Positions 52,441 through 63,260 of a DNA stretch of 64,000 bases are shown here, piece after piece (the stretch's first letter is position 1; each line of letters begins with the position of its first letter). The notes beneath the pieces were generated by a model. That model was not told where the DNA came from. It did not search any database and saw nothing but the letters and a program-made list of their open reading frames with translations. The translations under genes and the position numbers were made by a program. The DNA lies in contig NW_020167522.1 of the NCBI RefSeq assembly GCF_001641265.1, forward strand, positions 806,001-870,000, given 5' to 3'. This DNA is from Pseudogymnoascus destructans. Its lineage: Eukaryota; Ascomycota; Leotiomycetes; Thelebolales; Thelebolaceae.

Positions 52441-54300
52441 ACGTACATGTATAGCGAAAGCGCCAAACAAGCGAAAGCGCCAAAATTATCTACCCTCACG
52501 ACAAACATTGCGATAAATCTACCACAACATTAGAAATCAATTGAAACTACTCGGAGTCCTCTTCCTCAGAGGTGTCTATTACAATCTGACACGTGCGCGC
52601 ATTGTGCCCAGTCTCACCACACTTGCCACAGCGACGGGCACGGGTTTCTTCCCTTGGCTTCTGACCATGGCTTGCCCTTATTTCCTGCTCTACCTGCTGC
52701 ACAACATCCCTCTCATCCTGTAGCTCTTGCGCCCCTTGTTGACTAAGTGATCCTCCTTGCTGTAGTCGTGTTTTCCTAGCTCTCCGGCGCTTGCTTAGTA
52801 CTTCATTTGCCTGTCGTAGGTTTTGGTTCTCTCCCTTTAGCAGTGCTAATTGATGCATTATTTGCGATGCACCCTTTGTAAACTGGTCAACAGCTGCATA
52901 GATTGAGGTTGGAGAGCTATTTTGATGGCGTGAAATCCGAGTTTTAATAAATGTAGACTGTGACATAGCTTCAATTGGGTTGTTTGGTGTCTGAGAAACC
53001 CAAGGTTGAGCAGTACCTGGGCAGGAGCTTGGAGGCGTTGGTGTCCTTAACTTAAGATCAAGTGTAGATATCACTCTCTCAGGGTCAAATGGAAGAAGCC
53101 CTGCCCCTCGGAACCCGCCTGGAATGTTACTTTCCGTCATTGTAGTGTTAAATGCAGCGTGGAAGGCAGGAAAGAAGTCATCCTTTGTAATATGAGAAAT
53201 ATGAGCCTGCATCATATCTTCAATTTGCCGACCATAGGCCTGCTTTAACGGGCCGAAACAGCCAACATCAAGTGGCTGGAGTAGATGAGAAGAGTGAGCA
53301 GGCATACAAAGCGTAATAATGTTGTGTTCCTTGCAGTACTCCTCAAACTCATCTGAGTGGTGGCTCTCATGACCATCAAGGACTAACAAGCGATAACCAC
53401 CAACACTCCGGGCCTTTGTATGCTTCTCAAAGTGCTGAATCCAATCCATGCCTCTCTCGTTTGTAGTCCAGCCATTTTCAGTAACAGAAATCACCCAATC
53501 GCTTGAAAATCCACTATTCTCATACCAAGATGTAAGGTGGTTTTTGCCTGCAACAATGATAAATGGTGGTACTGCCCAACCTTGAGAACTAACGCCTTGG
53601 ATTACTGTAACCCATTCCCGATTACCAGGCTGTACCTTCTTTGCTTTTGCCCGCCCGTCTGAGCTTGTTACAACCATAGCAGTTGAGATAACGCCCATCA
53701 TAAACCCAGTCTCATCAAAGTTGTAGATATCTGCTTCATCGATACCATATTTCGCAATTGTGTTACGCACAAGCTCAAACCAGCCATTAATAACTTCTGG
53801 ATCTTCGCACTTAGCCCTCTGGTAGTCGTATTTGCGCTGAAAGCGTGTCTGGAGCTCTACACGCCGCTTAACAAAGTTTGAAGCCCAACGCGACCCAATG
53901 CGTGACACGTCGCGTGTTGCAAGTAGTCGACTTGCCATATCTTCAACAACAGACAGCCGAGGAGGAAACCCTTTGGCAGCTAGGTCGAGTATATACTGAA
54001 CAAGGACGGACTCCTCTAGGTTAGTTAATTTCCGTGAGTTGGCTTGGATATCGCGTCGTGAAGGTACACCTTCTAGACGACGACCTAGCTTGCGGTGGTC
54101 CACAGAATAGATCCTAGCAGCAACTCGAAGGCGTAACTTTGGGTCGCTTTGCATAGCCTGGATAGCTAGCACTAATTGGCTTTCATCGTTTTTATGGGGC
54201 ATGTTTTGTTGTTGAGGAATTTAACATTTAGTTGGGGGGTTTGGTCACCGCATCATTTTGGCGCTTTCGCTTGTTTGGCGCTTTCGCTATACATGTACGT
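52441..54300 (-). mobile_element. pogo/Fot-type transposon F, intact
   Basis: 1,860 bp bounded by TA (52439-52440, 54301-54302), with the same ends and boxes as element E (ACGTACATGTATA, two GCGAAAGCGCCAAA at 17 bp). It lies inverted relative to E, about 13.5 kb away. Confidence 0.96.
52547..54202 (-). CDS. pogo/Fot-type DDE transposase, intact (element F)
   Basis: 551 residues, differing from the element E product at about five positions (for example DHRKLG against DHCKLG, RDVSRIG against RDASRIG, ASHGQKP against ASRGRKP). All catalytic motifs and the C-terminal knuckle are present. Several of the differences fit C/T or G/A changes. It probably encodes a working enzyme that can act on both copies and perhaps on the MITE, which shares the terminal 13 bp. 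Confidence 0.95.
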   Translation of the reverse strand: MPHKNDESQLVLAIQAMQSDPKLRLRVAARIYSVDHRKLGRRLEGVPSRRDIQANSRKLTNLEESVLVQYILDLAAKGFPPRLSVVEDMASRLLATRDVSRIGSRWASNFVKRRVELQTRFQRKYDYQRAKCEDPEVINGWFELVRNTIAKYGIDEADIYNFDETGFMMGVISTAMVVTSSDGRAKAKKVQPGNREWVTVIQGVSSQGWAVPPFIIVAGKNHLTSWYENSGFSSDWVISVTENGWTTNERGMDWIQHFEKHTKARSVGGYRLLVLDGHESHHSDEFEEYCKEHNIITLCMPAHSSHLLQPLDVGCFGPLKQAYGRQIEDMMQAHISHITKDDFFPAFHAAFNTTMTESNIPGGFRGAGLLPFDPERVISTLDLKLRTPTPPSSCPGTAQPWVSQTPNNPIEAMSQSTFIKTRISRHQNSSPTSIYAAVDQFTKGASQIMHQLALLKGENQNLRQANEVLSKRRRARKTRLQQGGSLSQQGAQELQDERDVVQQVEQEIRASHGQKPREETRARRCGKCGETGHNARTCQIVIDTSEEEDSE

Positions 54301-54321
54301 TATTGAATATGTTAAAATATT

Positions 54322-57236
54322 ATGTCTTATAACCAATCTTTAAGTTCGCCAGCACAACCTTATAGCGATGTATTCTCTCTTGATGAGCCTTTATCTAGTA
54401 ATAGAACACCTGAGATTGAGTCCTCCCAACAACTTAACAACCAATGGGATGGGCTAGAAAAGATCCAAGGTCTAAATGTGCTAAAGTGGACGCCTTCAAA
54501 GGCAGACCTATTCAACGACTGGTGGCATTACCAGTCCTGGTATAAAGAACAGCCAAATATGTTTTTAAGCACTGATAAGCAAATCAACTGGGGGTCAACA
54601 ACCCGGACCTCATTATCATGGAGACACTTTGACCAAGGAGCTCGAACATCAACTGGGGAACCAGTAATTGTTTGCCAGAGGTGTTTGAAAATACTCATCC
54701 ACCCAAGTATTAAAGGCTCAGGGACAAGCACAATAAGCACTCACCTTCGATCAGCTGGGTGTATAAGGAAGTCATCAAACCATTCTACATTACATCAGAG
54801 CCAGCTCCGCCTCTCGCAATCCTCTCCAGTAAGCAATATTACATATTACTATACTTATTACTATAAACATACCTAACTATTATTTAGAGTATGCGGCTAC
54901 AACCAGAAGACGACCCAAAGGAAGCATTCTACAGTTACGTTCTTGAGACTGTAGTATCTCTTAACATATCATTCCGATCTGTTGAGAATCCTATTTGGAG
55001 AGAGATGGCATTATGGCAGAATCAGAAATATCCACTTGCTTCACCAACAACCTTAACGGCGGCGCCTTGATGTTATGGTTAGTAATGCACAGCAGATTGC
55101 CCTTCATGGTCTTCTACCTGGGGCAAGGTGTGCATTATCTCTTGACAATTGGTCTAGCCCTGGAACAAGGCACTCCTATATGGGTATTATGGCAACATTC
55201 ATTACTGATAAATGGGAATACTGTGAGGCTTTGATTGGGTTTGAGTATCTTGATGGAGCCCATACAGGGAAAGATCTTGCAACCATTGTCCAGCGTGTTA
55301 TATCCCAATATCACCTCGATGGTAGAGTTCATTGTATTACAACTGATAATGCAAGTAATAATACTTCAATGATGGGGGTTATTAACGACATGGTAAAAGA
55401 GCTATCATCAGAGCCAACAAGATACCATGATGGAGTCATTCACCATATACCATGCTTCGCACATATTGTCCAGCTTGCACAAAAGGCTCTCCTTGGGTCA
55501 ATCCGATTAAACCCAACAAACTCAGAGCTACAGACTGACTGGGATGAAAATTCAGCCAACGAGATTAGAGATCTAAGTAAAGAGAGGGGCCTTCCATGGA
55601 CCCTTGCCAAGGTATGTTTATAGTAATTTTTATAGTAATTGCCACTAATATAAAACTAGCTTCGGAAGCTAGCTGTCTTTGTGAATTCAAGTTCACAGCG
55701 AAGAGAGAGATTTATGGGAATCCAAAGACAGTGTATTAAAGATGGAGCAAAGGTCTTACGACTTATCCAAGATGTGTTAACGCGATGGGACTCAACCCTA
55801 CATATGATGCTACGAGCAGTCTTACTCCAAGAAGCAGTGAATAAGTTTACAACTGAGTTTACTGCAGCTAATATATTTCATATTAGTCCCCCAGAGTGGA
55901 AACACATCACCTACCTTATTGATGTTACTCGCCAGTTTAGCTTCTGGACCTCAAACATGGGTATAGCAAGTGGTGCTCGACTAGGCTTTGTTTTACCAGC
56001 ATATGACGAGCTATTTGAAGGGCTTGAGGAGTGTACCTGTCGGCTAAAGCCACTACAAGACCCATGGATCAAAAAGCTTCTTATAGCTATTGATAAAGCC
56101 ATTCAAAAGCTTGACAAGTATTATACAAGATCTTGTACAGGTACTGGAAGCTTCTATGCCTTTGGAGCTATTCTATCTCCCCGGTTAAAGATGGAAGTGT
56201 TTAACCCTGACTATTGTTGGTTAAATCCTGAAACAAACTGGCAGAGGCATTTTGAGAAGCAATTCCGGGCACTATATACTCAACATTACGCCAACCAAGA
56301 AAGGTCAAAGCAACACCAGTCACAGTATACAGAACTAGACAAGGACCCAATGGCTTTAATGTTAAATCGGAAGCGAAGCTATAACTCCTTAAGTCAGGCC
56401 ACTGACCAGGGAGGAGAGATTGAGCGGTACCTTGCTCTCCGTAAGTCTATAGTAATAATTATAGTAATAATTACTAACTTTTACTAGCACCCTCCCACCA
56501 ACCACCATTATTATGGTGGAAAGATAACGAGCGATTATTCCCTGGGCTTGCTGCTATGGCCCGGGATATACTTTGTATTCCTGCATCTGAAGCCCTCATT
56601 GAGTGGGTCTTTAGTACTGCCCGTGCTGTCTGCAATTATAGGCGCAACCAGATGGCCCCTGAGACAATAAGGGGTATTATGCTTGTCTTCTACCGACAGA
56701 AAATCGAACGGGAACAGCTCTTTGAACACTACTCAGTTACGGATATTATTGATTCAACCTATATGAATGATGAGGAAATATCATTTGAGTATAATGCTCT
56801 AATTGATAATATCCAGGAGAAGATGGCACTACAGTACATTCCAGACCGAAGCCCAAGGCAGCCAAATACCTATGACCGGACAAGGCGGAACAAAGACCGG
56901 TTTGAATTTGTTCAATCACGACGAGGTCTCCATAGCTTGCCAAGGGTACAGCGGTCACAAGGCCAGCAAAGCCAAGTTCGTTACCAAAGTCAAGTTGATC
57001 TCTCAACTTTTGACTTTATTGACCATGAGGTAGACGATTTTGAGGGGGTACCCCCTAGCCAGAGTGAGGGTGATTATTTACTACCTTCACTTCCTATTGC
57101 AAAGAAATCACGGAAGGATAATGGGGCCCAGTTGCCCCAGAAGGCAGTAGTTGAAACAGTTGAGTTAAGCCAGGTCCGTAATAAGTCTCGGTCTGGTCGG
57201 GAAATTCAGGAGTCATGGCGTAACATAGATCTATAG
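54322..57236 (+). pseudogene. hAT transposase with a single frameshift (hAT-3)
   Basis: Exons 54322-54828, 54888-55611, 55660-56440 and 56488-57236 sum to 2,761 nt, one more than a multiple of three. The extra base is a G in ACGGCGGCGCC at about 55,065, where the frame jumps from ASPTTLT to RRLDVMVSNAQQ. Introns of 59, 48 and 47 nt have GTAAGC/GTATGT/GTAAGT donors and CTAAC-like sites. A BED-type finger (CQRCLKILI, HLRSAGC), LDNWSSPGTRHSYMG and TTDNASNNTSM carry the catalytic and zinc residues. The dimerisation region is near 56,570 (CIPASEALIEWVFS), and a basic tail follows. Without the extra base it would be 919 residues. Element ends were not found, since element F lies just upstream. Confidence 0.88.
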
Positions 57237-57499
57237 TAATAAATATAGTAATTGCTTGTAAATTATACGTCCTATACAAACTACACTCACATATATAAAG
57301 TACACGTGATAGCAAATATAAATGTCCCGTGACTGGTTTCTTGGCAGACCGGTGGGTACCCGTGGGTTATTGGCTTCAGACCGGCCCATGGTCTGGGTGG
57401 AAGTTTTCCACCCAGACCGACCCATGGGCTGGTCTGGGTTAGGTTACCCGGTGGGGTCGGTTACCCATGATGCACACTAGTGCTGCACACGACTGGGCC
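57237..57499. other. 3' region of hAT-3 with hairpin
   Basis: It contains a 13-bp perfect hairpin (57390-57402 with 57406-57418, loop GTT) centred on GGTCTGGGTGGAA, inside a larger imperfect inverted repeat of CCCATGG-containing units. This is probably hAT subterminal sequence. I could not pair it with a left end. Confidence 0.6.
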
Positions 57500-57695
57500 C
57501 GGGAGAACGATTCGCCTAGGAGAGTTCTCCTGGGAGACTAATTCTCCCAGGAGAACGGTTCGCCTAGGAGAGTTCTCCCAGGAGAAAAATTCTCCCTGGA
57601 GAGTTCTCCCAGGAGACTATTTCTCCCAGGACACTATTTCTCCTAGGACACTATTTCTCCCAGGACACTATTTCTCCCAGGACACTTCTCGGAAG
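57500..57695. repeat. 17-bp minisatellite (AGGACACTATTTCTCCC)n and related units
   Basis: Units start at 57611, 57628, 57645, 57662 and 57679 with a strict 17-bp period. They are preceded by longer, less regular units containing CTCCCAGGAG and TTCGCCTAGGAGAG. The array is unrelated to any gene nearby. Confidence 0.9.
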
Positions 57696-57719
57696 TAGCA
57701 CTTCTCCCGCTCTAGAACA

Positions 57720-57755
57720 CCTCGCGTGCTAGCACAGTTGGGTCAGCACGCGAGG
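57720..57755. repeat. 11-bp perfect hairpin
   Basis: CCTCGCGTGCT (57720-57730) and AGCACGCGAGG (57745-57755) flank a 14-nt loop. No U tract or coding context suggests a function. Confidence 0.85.
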
Positions 57756-59354
57756 CATGACAAAACACATGTGCCTACCCAGGAACGGCTTTACCCCATT
57801 TAGGCTGTGACAGACGCTGTGCTATCACCCTGGTCATTGTAGCACCACCGTTGTAGCCCCGTTGCTGGGCTAAAACACCTTATTTTCACGCTGTTACAGT
57901 ACCGTGCCTACTACACCTAAGTGAACGCTACCAGCTATACCACAACCCTCAGGTGGTCTTGGCGGAACCCGTACCTCATCCACTGACTCATCCTTGATTG
58001 ATTCTATCTTTGAGGTTCCATGGACTTCTTCCTTTGCTTTTAATCGTTCAACTTCCTTAAAACAGGAAACAGAATATGGGGAAGGACACACTACTACAGA
58101 TTGGACAGTACGATTGTACTGCTGGGAAACAAGAAGCAAAATATGGACTGGATTCCTTCATAGGCCCAGTCAGTCAAAAGCTCTTGGGATTGCAGTGGAG
58201 GGGTGGGGCTCGTTGGCCAGAGTTTCCAAATAATGCAAGTGGCGCTTTAAGCGCTGGTGGTGGTTGCGGGGGATCAGCCACTTCTTGCTGCCCCACCACC
58301 CCACCACATGCGCCATGTCTGTTCTTGGTGGTCTTCTGGATGAACCGATTATCTCCATCCGATTATCCCCTCTTGTGCCACCTGATAATCCCCTGTCACT
58401 GGTCGTGTAGATGATCCCTTTTTCCCAGTTGACCCAAGCTCATTTCTGCTACCTATTCCTCACGGTGAAAGAGACTCACTCCTTCCACCTACTTCCACAA
58501 GATTCCCTGCGCAACTGTCTCGAGGGCCTTTGTCCTTCTGTCTGCGCTTCAACTACGTCTCAGCAAACATTCAGTGGACATCTGGTGAGGGGTAATCAGG
58601 ACCACCCGCTCCATATCATAAACTAATGGTTCTCATTCTATAGCCTTAATACTCCGGGCGGGCAACACCCACTGAATGAACCCATTACCACCCACTTCAG
58701 AACGCTTTGGCTTCCCACTTTCTACTCGTTGCAAAGCTGCCACTACTCTACAGTTCAGACACAGCTGCAGTTTGAACGACCTTCGACACTTGCTATGGCA
58801 GATGAAGCATCTAACCAGCACTGCAAGCGATGCCTTGCCGATGAGAGCACCGACCAGTCGCCTACTTCATGGTGTCAGGAAGTCCGTATGAGGAACAGGC
58901 CAGAGCGGGACAAGAATGAGCCCGAAGAAGGCTAAACAAAGTTGGGAGTTCGAGGCCTGCAGGGTGGTACAAGGCTCTGGCGGATGAGTGGGATGTGAAG
59001 CCTTCCGACCCAGTCGCTACGGATAAGAGCGATATTGAGCAAGAGCTTCAGTCAGGATCCTCCATTCTGGTACTGGAGAGCACACCGAGAAGGCGGAGTC
59101 ATTGCCGGGCCCTGCTGTGTCTTCGACATAAGCTGACTGGCATCATTAATATCGAATCCGACTATCGTTTCAACCTCAAGGATTTGACAGGGAGATGGGC
59201 TGGCGATTTATCTCACCACCTACGTAAGTCGCACTGAAACACTTATCGGGAAGCAGATCTTAACCAGACATAAGAGCCGAATCAATTCTACCATATAACT
59301 TGTCTTGAACACATCCTCAGTCCCTAGAGCCTCCTCGAACCTAAGCATATCGTG
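57756..59354. other. gene-free region with faint coding traces
   Basis: No gene is supported. Short coding-like stretches occur: minus strand near 58,030 (KEVERLKAKEEVHGTSKIES), and plus strand near 58,800 (ASNQHCKRCLADEST) and 59,000-59,237 (NLKDLTGRWAGDLSHHL). The plus-strand traces could be degraded exons upstream of the 59355 remnant. Confidence 0.4.
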
Positions 59355-59765
59355 ATGGAGGGAGGAATAACTATATGCAACATGCAGGGACCGCTCGTCT
59401 CAAGGACGACTCGCTTCCACCTGATGGTTGAAGACTGGTTCAGCTATAGTGGCTGCATCTTTGACATCAAAGAGTATAGCCATTGGAGCAAAGCATATGC
59501 GGCTTGAGAGCGGGAAGACTCCAAGCGAGAATGGAAACACTGGGTAAGCTGCAGGGAGCGAGAATGCACCTGTGAACCTAGGACTGAAAGACTACAGGAA
59601 GCCAATTATTTCTCTCCAGAGCGTACGCCACGTTTGTTGAGCGAGGTGCTTGCAGCCGTAACCGGGGTACATCAAATCGATCTCTTACCGGAATCTTTTC
59701 TGTCTACGGTCAGGGAGCAGACATTGGGAAACGCGAGCTCAGAGATAGTTAGCCATGTGGAATGA
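59355..59765 (+). pseudogene. unidentified 136-codon ORF with one internal TGA
   Basis: From ATG 59355 (MEGGITICNMQG) one frame continues to TGA 59763-59765 with a single internal TGA at codon 51 (59505-59507, in KAYAA*ERED, one G-to-A step from TGG). WSKAYAA, KREWKHWVSCRERECTC and LLSEVLAAVTGVHQIDLLP look like real protein sequence. Cysteines CRERECTC could bind metal. The family is not recognised. It may be the last exon of a decayed gene. Confidence 0.45.
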
Positions 59766-60177
59766 TATTGCGGGTCACTTTTAGCTGCTGCACGGAGATA
59801 GACGAGGAAACTACCGCAAGGGCGTAGAGGTTACCAAAGTTGAGATTGTGAGCATACGTCATGATCTAGGCATTGCTTCAAGTGTTGACGTCTGATATAG
59901 TTTATCCCTCAATAAAGTGAACGACTCTCTAGTGTAGAGTTAGGGACTGTTTCGTATGAAAAGTAGGGCCAAGGGCGTTTGTTATTAAACATATATAAAT
60001 ATGAAAGAAAATGGGCATTGTTAGGTTGACGGGCACGAATAACCAGCTGTGCAGCGTCAGGTCACTTTGATAAAGACGTGAACTGATATGGATCTTCATG
60101 GGGGGGAAGTTAGATTAAAACTATGAACAATGATGCCAGATACTCCTGCCTCCTCCCTATCTAATTAATCCTTCTGT

Positions 60178-60882
60178 CTACCTACTCAAGAGACGCCATA
60201 ACACTCCTGAATGATACCATCTAGTTGCAGGACTGCGAGACAGTCTGTGACATTTCTCTGCGTGGCTTTGAAAATGCATCCGATGCTCGAGCCGGACGTC
60301 ACAGATTCGACAATCAGTTGGCTCGTTAACTCCAAGTCTTCTAACATGCTTTCTCATAAAGTGCCTCGTCAGGCAGCCAGGACTTGAAAACGAGACAACC
60401 CTCTCCCGAATCGTCAGGTTCGGGTTCCCAAGACATGTGAAGCATATAGTAGGCCTCTTGTCCTTCGTGACCGACGATATCGCACGTCTGAGCATGATAT
60501 CTGCCTCGGACCATAGTGGTTTTTCGTCTTTGACTGTGGAGACTGGTGGAACTGGCTGACCAGCACGACTGCGATGGAAGGTCACCCCTTCCTCAACACT
60601 ACAGTATGCTGTCACAGCGTTGATGGTCGTAATCCTCTGTTGACATTCTTTTTCTAGCGACGTCTCGGGCAATGTCAAAACCGCGTCGATTAGAAGCAGT
60701 TGTTCAGGCGTCATATCATCCAATCGCTCCAGTGCACCTCGGACGTCCTCGTCGACCACCTTGCCAGATAGCTGCCGCTCGCTGTTAATGACAGGCTGCT
60801 CTTTCTTGTATTGATCGACGATGTCAAGTAGTAGATCTACAGTTGCTTCTAGAGAGTTATCAACTAGAGAGGCATTTGCCAT
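60178..60882 (-). CDS. zinc-finger protein resembling the tail of DUF3435 genes
   Basis: The ATG at 60882 starts MANASLVDNSL, and 234 residues run to 60178. The second half shows PTICFTCLGNPNLTIRERV, PGCLTRHFMRKH and DCRICDVRLEHRMHFQSHAE, two C2H2-like fingers that I know from the C-terminus of fungal DUF3435 proteins (tyrosine-recombinase-related, including Crypton- and Starship-type genes). The recombinase part itself is absent. Upstream is a long CT-rich (minus strand) segment as expected of a fungal promoter, and the frame is intact. It may be a truncated, possibly re-used fragment. The ATG choice follows that context. An in-frame extension to 61083 is low-complexity. Confidence 0.7.
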   Translation of the reverse strand: MANASLVDNSLEATVDLLLDIVDQYKKEQPVINSERQLSGKVVDEDVRGALERLDDMTPEQLLLIDAVLTLPETSLEKECQQRITTINAVTAYCSVEEGVTFHRSRAGQPVPPVSTVKDEKPLWSEADIMLRRAISSVTKDKRPTICFTCLGNPNLTIRERVVSFSSPGCLTRHFMRKHVRRLGVNEPTDCRICDVRLEHRMHFQSHAEKCHRLSRSPATRWYHSGVLWRLLSR

Positions 60883-62654
60883 CTTGTGAAAGGTAAGGGG
60901 GTTGTGAAAGTGAAGGAAATGAGTGAAAGGGGGAGTGAAGGGAGAAAGGAGATGTGAAGCGAATAATGAAGTGATAAATGAAATATAAAGAGATAAGTGA
61001 AATGAAAATATGAAGAGAAAAGAGAAATGAAAAGTAGGCCTAGGAAGTAGGTAGGTGACGTGTCTAAAGTGGCTGGCTAACATAATTCTAATACTCTGCT
61101 GTTACTATTAGTTCACTTGATGTAGACCACTGCCCTTGTGATGTATGTCTCAAGCTACAACAAGCGTAATGCTCACTGTGGTTTCTTTAATTTGAAGGTC
61201 TGGTCTGCATGTAGTGAGTGGTCTCTCTTGTGAATGCTACTAGGCACTGTCTAAAGTCACGCTTCCTCCTATGCCTAAAAAGCCAATGGTTGACGATTAT
61301 CTAGTATAAGATGGCAAATGGATAGAGCGCGCCATAATCTGCAAGTGCCTGTGCCTCTAGGACAACTAAGCAGGCACTCTTAGTCACATCTATTAGAAAC
61401 TAGGCAGACATATACAGCCTATCTAAGATGGCTAGCATTGAAGTTAGAGCTCTAACGTAGCATGCGTTAACCCTAGATTAAACCCTGTTCTTACTGTACT
61501 ATATACTAGATGTAGCAATTGTGTTAAGGTAAAGCATGTAGGAAGTCGTTAACGTCTAAGGACTACAACTATTGACATGTTTTCTAGGAGATCTCTCTGT
61601 ATGTGATTTAGCCCCTACTTTAGACACTCCTTTCTATAAAGCTATGGCATTTCCTCTTAAGGATGTCTAGGATACAAATTCCTAATTAAGTTAAGTCGAC
61701 AGAGTCTAAAGTCTAAATCAATACTCGTTTTTACTTTCGCTGAAAATCCCTTGCCTTGTTACACTATTGCACCTCCTTAAATTCCTATTAATATAGTAGA
61801 ACCTACTAAATGTAATGCTACTCTAGGTTGCATAGGCGTACTTAGTACTAGTTCCACGCAATGCATGGTCTACCTCTAAGAACAAAAGTTCGTCTTAAAT
61901 AAGTGTTATTCCTATTCTATGTCTTTGGGCTTAACTAACACAGTTACGTTATAGGTAAGGTAACGATTAAGGGACAATTCCACCTGTCTCTAATCATGTT
62001 GCTTTTGTGTCCTATAGACAGGTATAGCAAGGGAGCAGTTAAAGGGCATTATAGGAGGCACAAAAGGACAACTATTCTAATACTTGTTATAGTTAAACGA
62101 ATTAGATGCTACTCATTCTTATACACTCCCTAGTGCTATTGATATCTACAAGTACTCTAGTTAAATCTATTATTAATTAATACATTTTACCTATGTAATG
62201 ACAAATGTTCTCATAATAGCTAGCTTATAAAGAGGTATCTAAGTTCAGCAGAGTAATGACCTTTTCGTCAAGAATGTAAAAAGCTAATCTACTTCTACGT
62301 CGTCCTCAACTACTATGGCATTATTACATAGCTATTAAAACTGTAGAACTAGTGCTTTACACCTCTTAAGTTACTAAGTGCCTAACATCATCTTAGTATG
62401 AATCCTTATCCCCCTTGTTATGATATCAAGTGCGCCTTGCAGCTCGAGTGGGGGTTCAGGGGTGTGGGGAGCTTTCCGGGGTTGGAGCGAAGTTTTCAGT
62501 TGTGGAGTGAATTCTCAGAACTGGTCTCGCTAAAGAGAATTCACTCCACAACAACATAGCTGTATATAGATCGAGCCACTGCTCGAGTGCTCCTCTTCTC
62601 TTTCCTTTCTTCTCTAGATTGAGTTTAATTCATAATACCCAACTGGCCCTATGC
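60883..62654. other. promoter side, then decayed gene-free sequence
   Basis: The first 200 bp are the purine-rich promoter side of the zinc-finger gene. From about 61,100 the sequence is AT-rich with many CTAG/TAG and no open frame, like mutated repeat DNA. Traces such as PKKPMVDDYLV near 61,270 are followed by repeated stops. One strong inverted repeat is listed separately. Confidence 0.5.
62499..62552. repeat. 18-bp perfect inverted repeat
   Basis: GTTGTGGAGTGAATTCTC (62499-62516) and its reverse complement (62535-62552) flank an 18-nt loop. It stands in decayed sequence without a gene. Confidence 0.9.
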
Positions 62655-63260
62655 CTTGGTGAACCGTGACACCCCTTATGAATTGATGTGCAAACTTTCT
62701 AGAAACTCGAGCAATTTTAACATGTCACTCTTCTCGTTATACTTCTTAAGTGCATTAGATGGACCTGGTCTAGTGTAAAACCTCCCTTTAAAGAAACTAG
62801 GATAGAAGCTAGCGTATTCCTAGTTAATGATAGCCTTAATCTTAAGGGTTGGATCGACAATAACGTTATGTTAAGAAAGATCATTGTGACAAAACACATA
62901 TTCCTTCGCTAGTGACAGTCTTAGATTCTAGGAATCTTGCTTAGTGGCGTGAGTTATACGATAAGGTAGGACTATAATTCCTGTAGGTCCTCTAACGCTA
63001 TTAGACTTTAGACTCTGTAATGTCTCTAAGTGTCCCTCTAATTCCTTTAGAACAGGCAGCTGCTTTTCCTTAGGGAGGAGAGCTAAGTCGACTCCTTTAA
63101 TATACTCTGTAATCAACCAAAACGTTCCGTTAAGCTCAAATGCTCTATACACCTTTGGCACTAGAATATTCGTCTCGTCTAAGATAAACTGTAATGATGT
63201 GGCTTCATTTTTTATTCTCTCCTTTCCTACACGTAGTATAATAAGGCCACGAGGGCTAGT
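62655..63260 (-). pseudogene. kinase-like (aminoglycoside-phosphotransferase fold) pseudogene
   Basis: One frame from about 63260 reads LRVGKERIKNEATSLQF, VPKVYRAFELNGTFWLITEY, EYVFCHNDLS*HNVIVDP, AIIN*EYASFYPSFF and YNEKSDMLKLLEFLESL. HNDLS-HN is the catalytic loop and the I-N/D-stop-EYA site the metal-binding IDWEYA of the APH/choline-kinase-like fold. Stops fall where Trp (TGG) or Gln (CAA) is expected (DS*NL, DLS*HN, IIN*EYA), each a single C-to-T or G-to-A step. Such kinase-like genes are numerous in filamentous fungi. This copy is dead. Confidence 0.8.
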
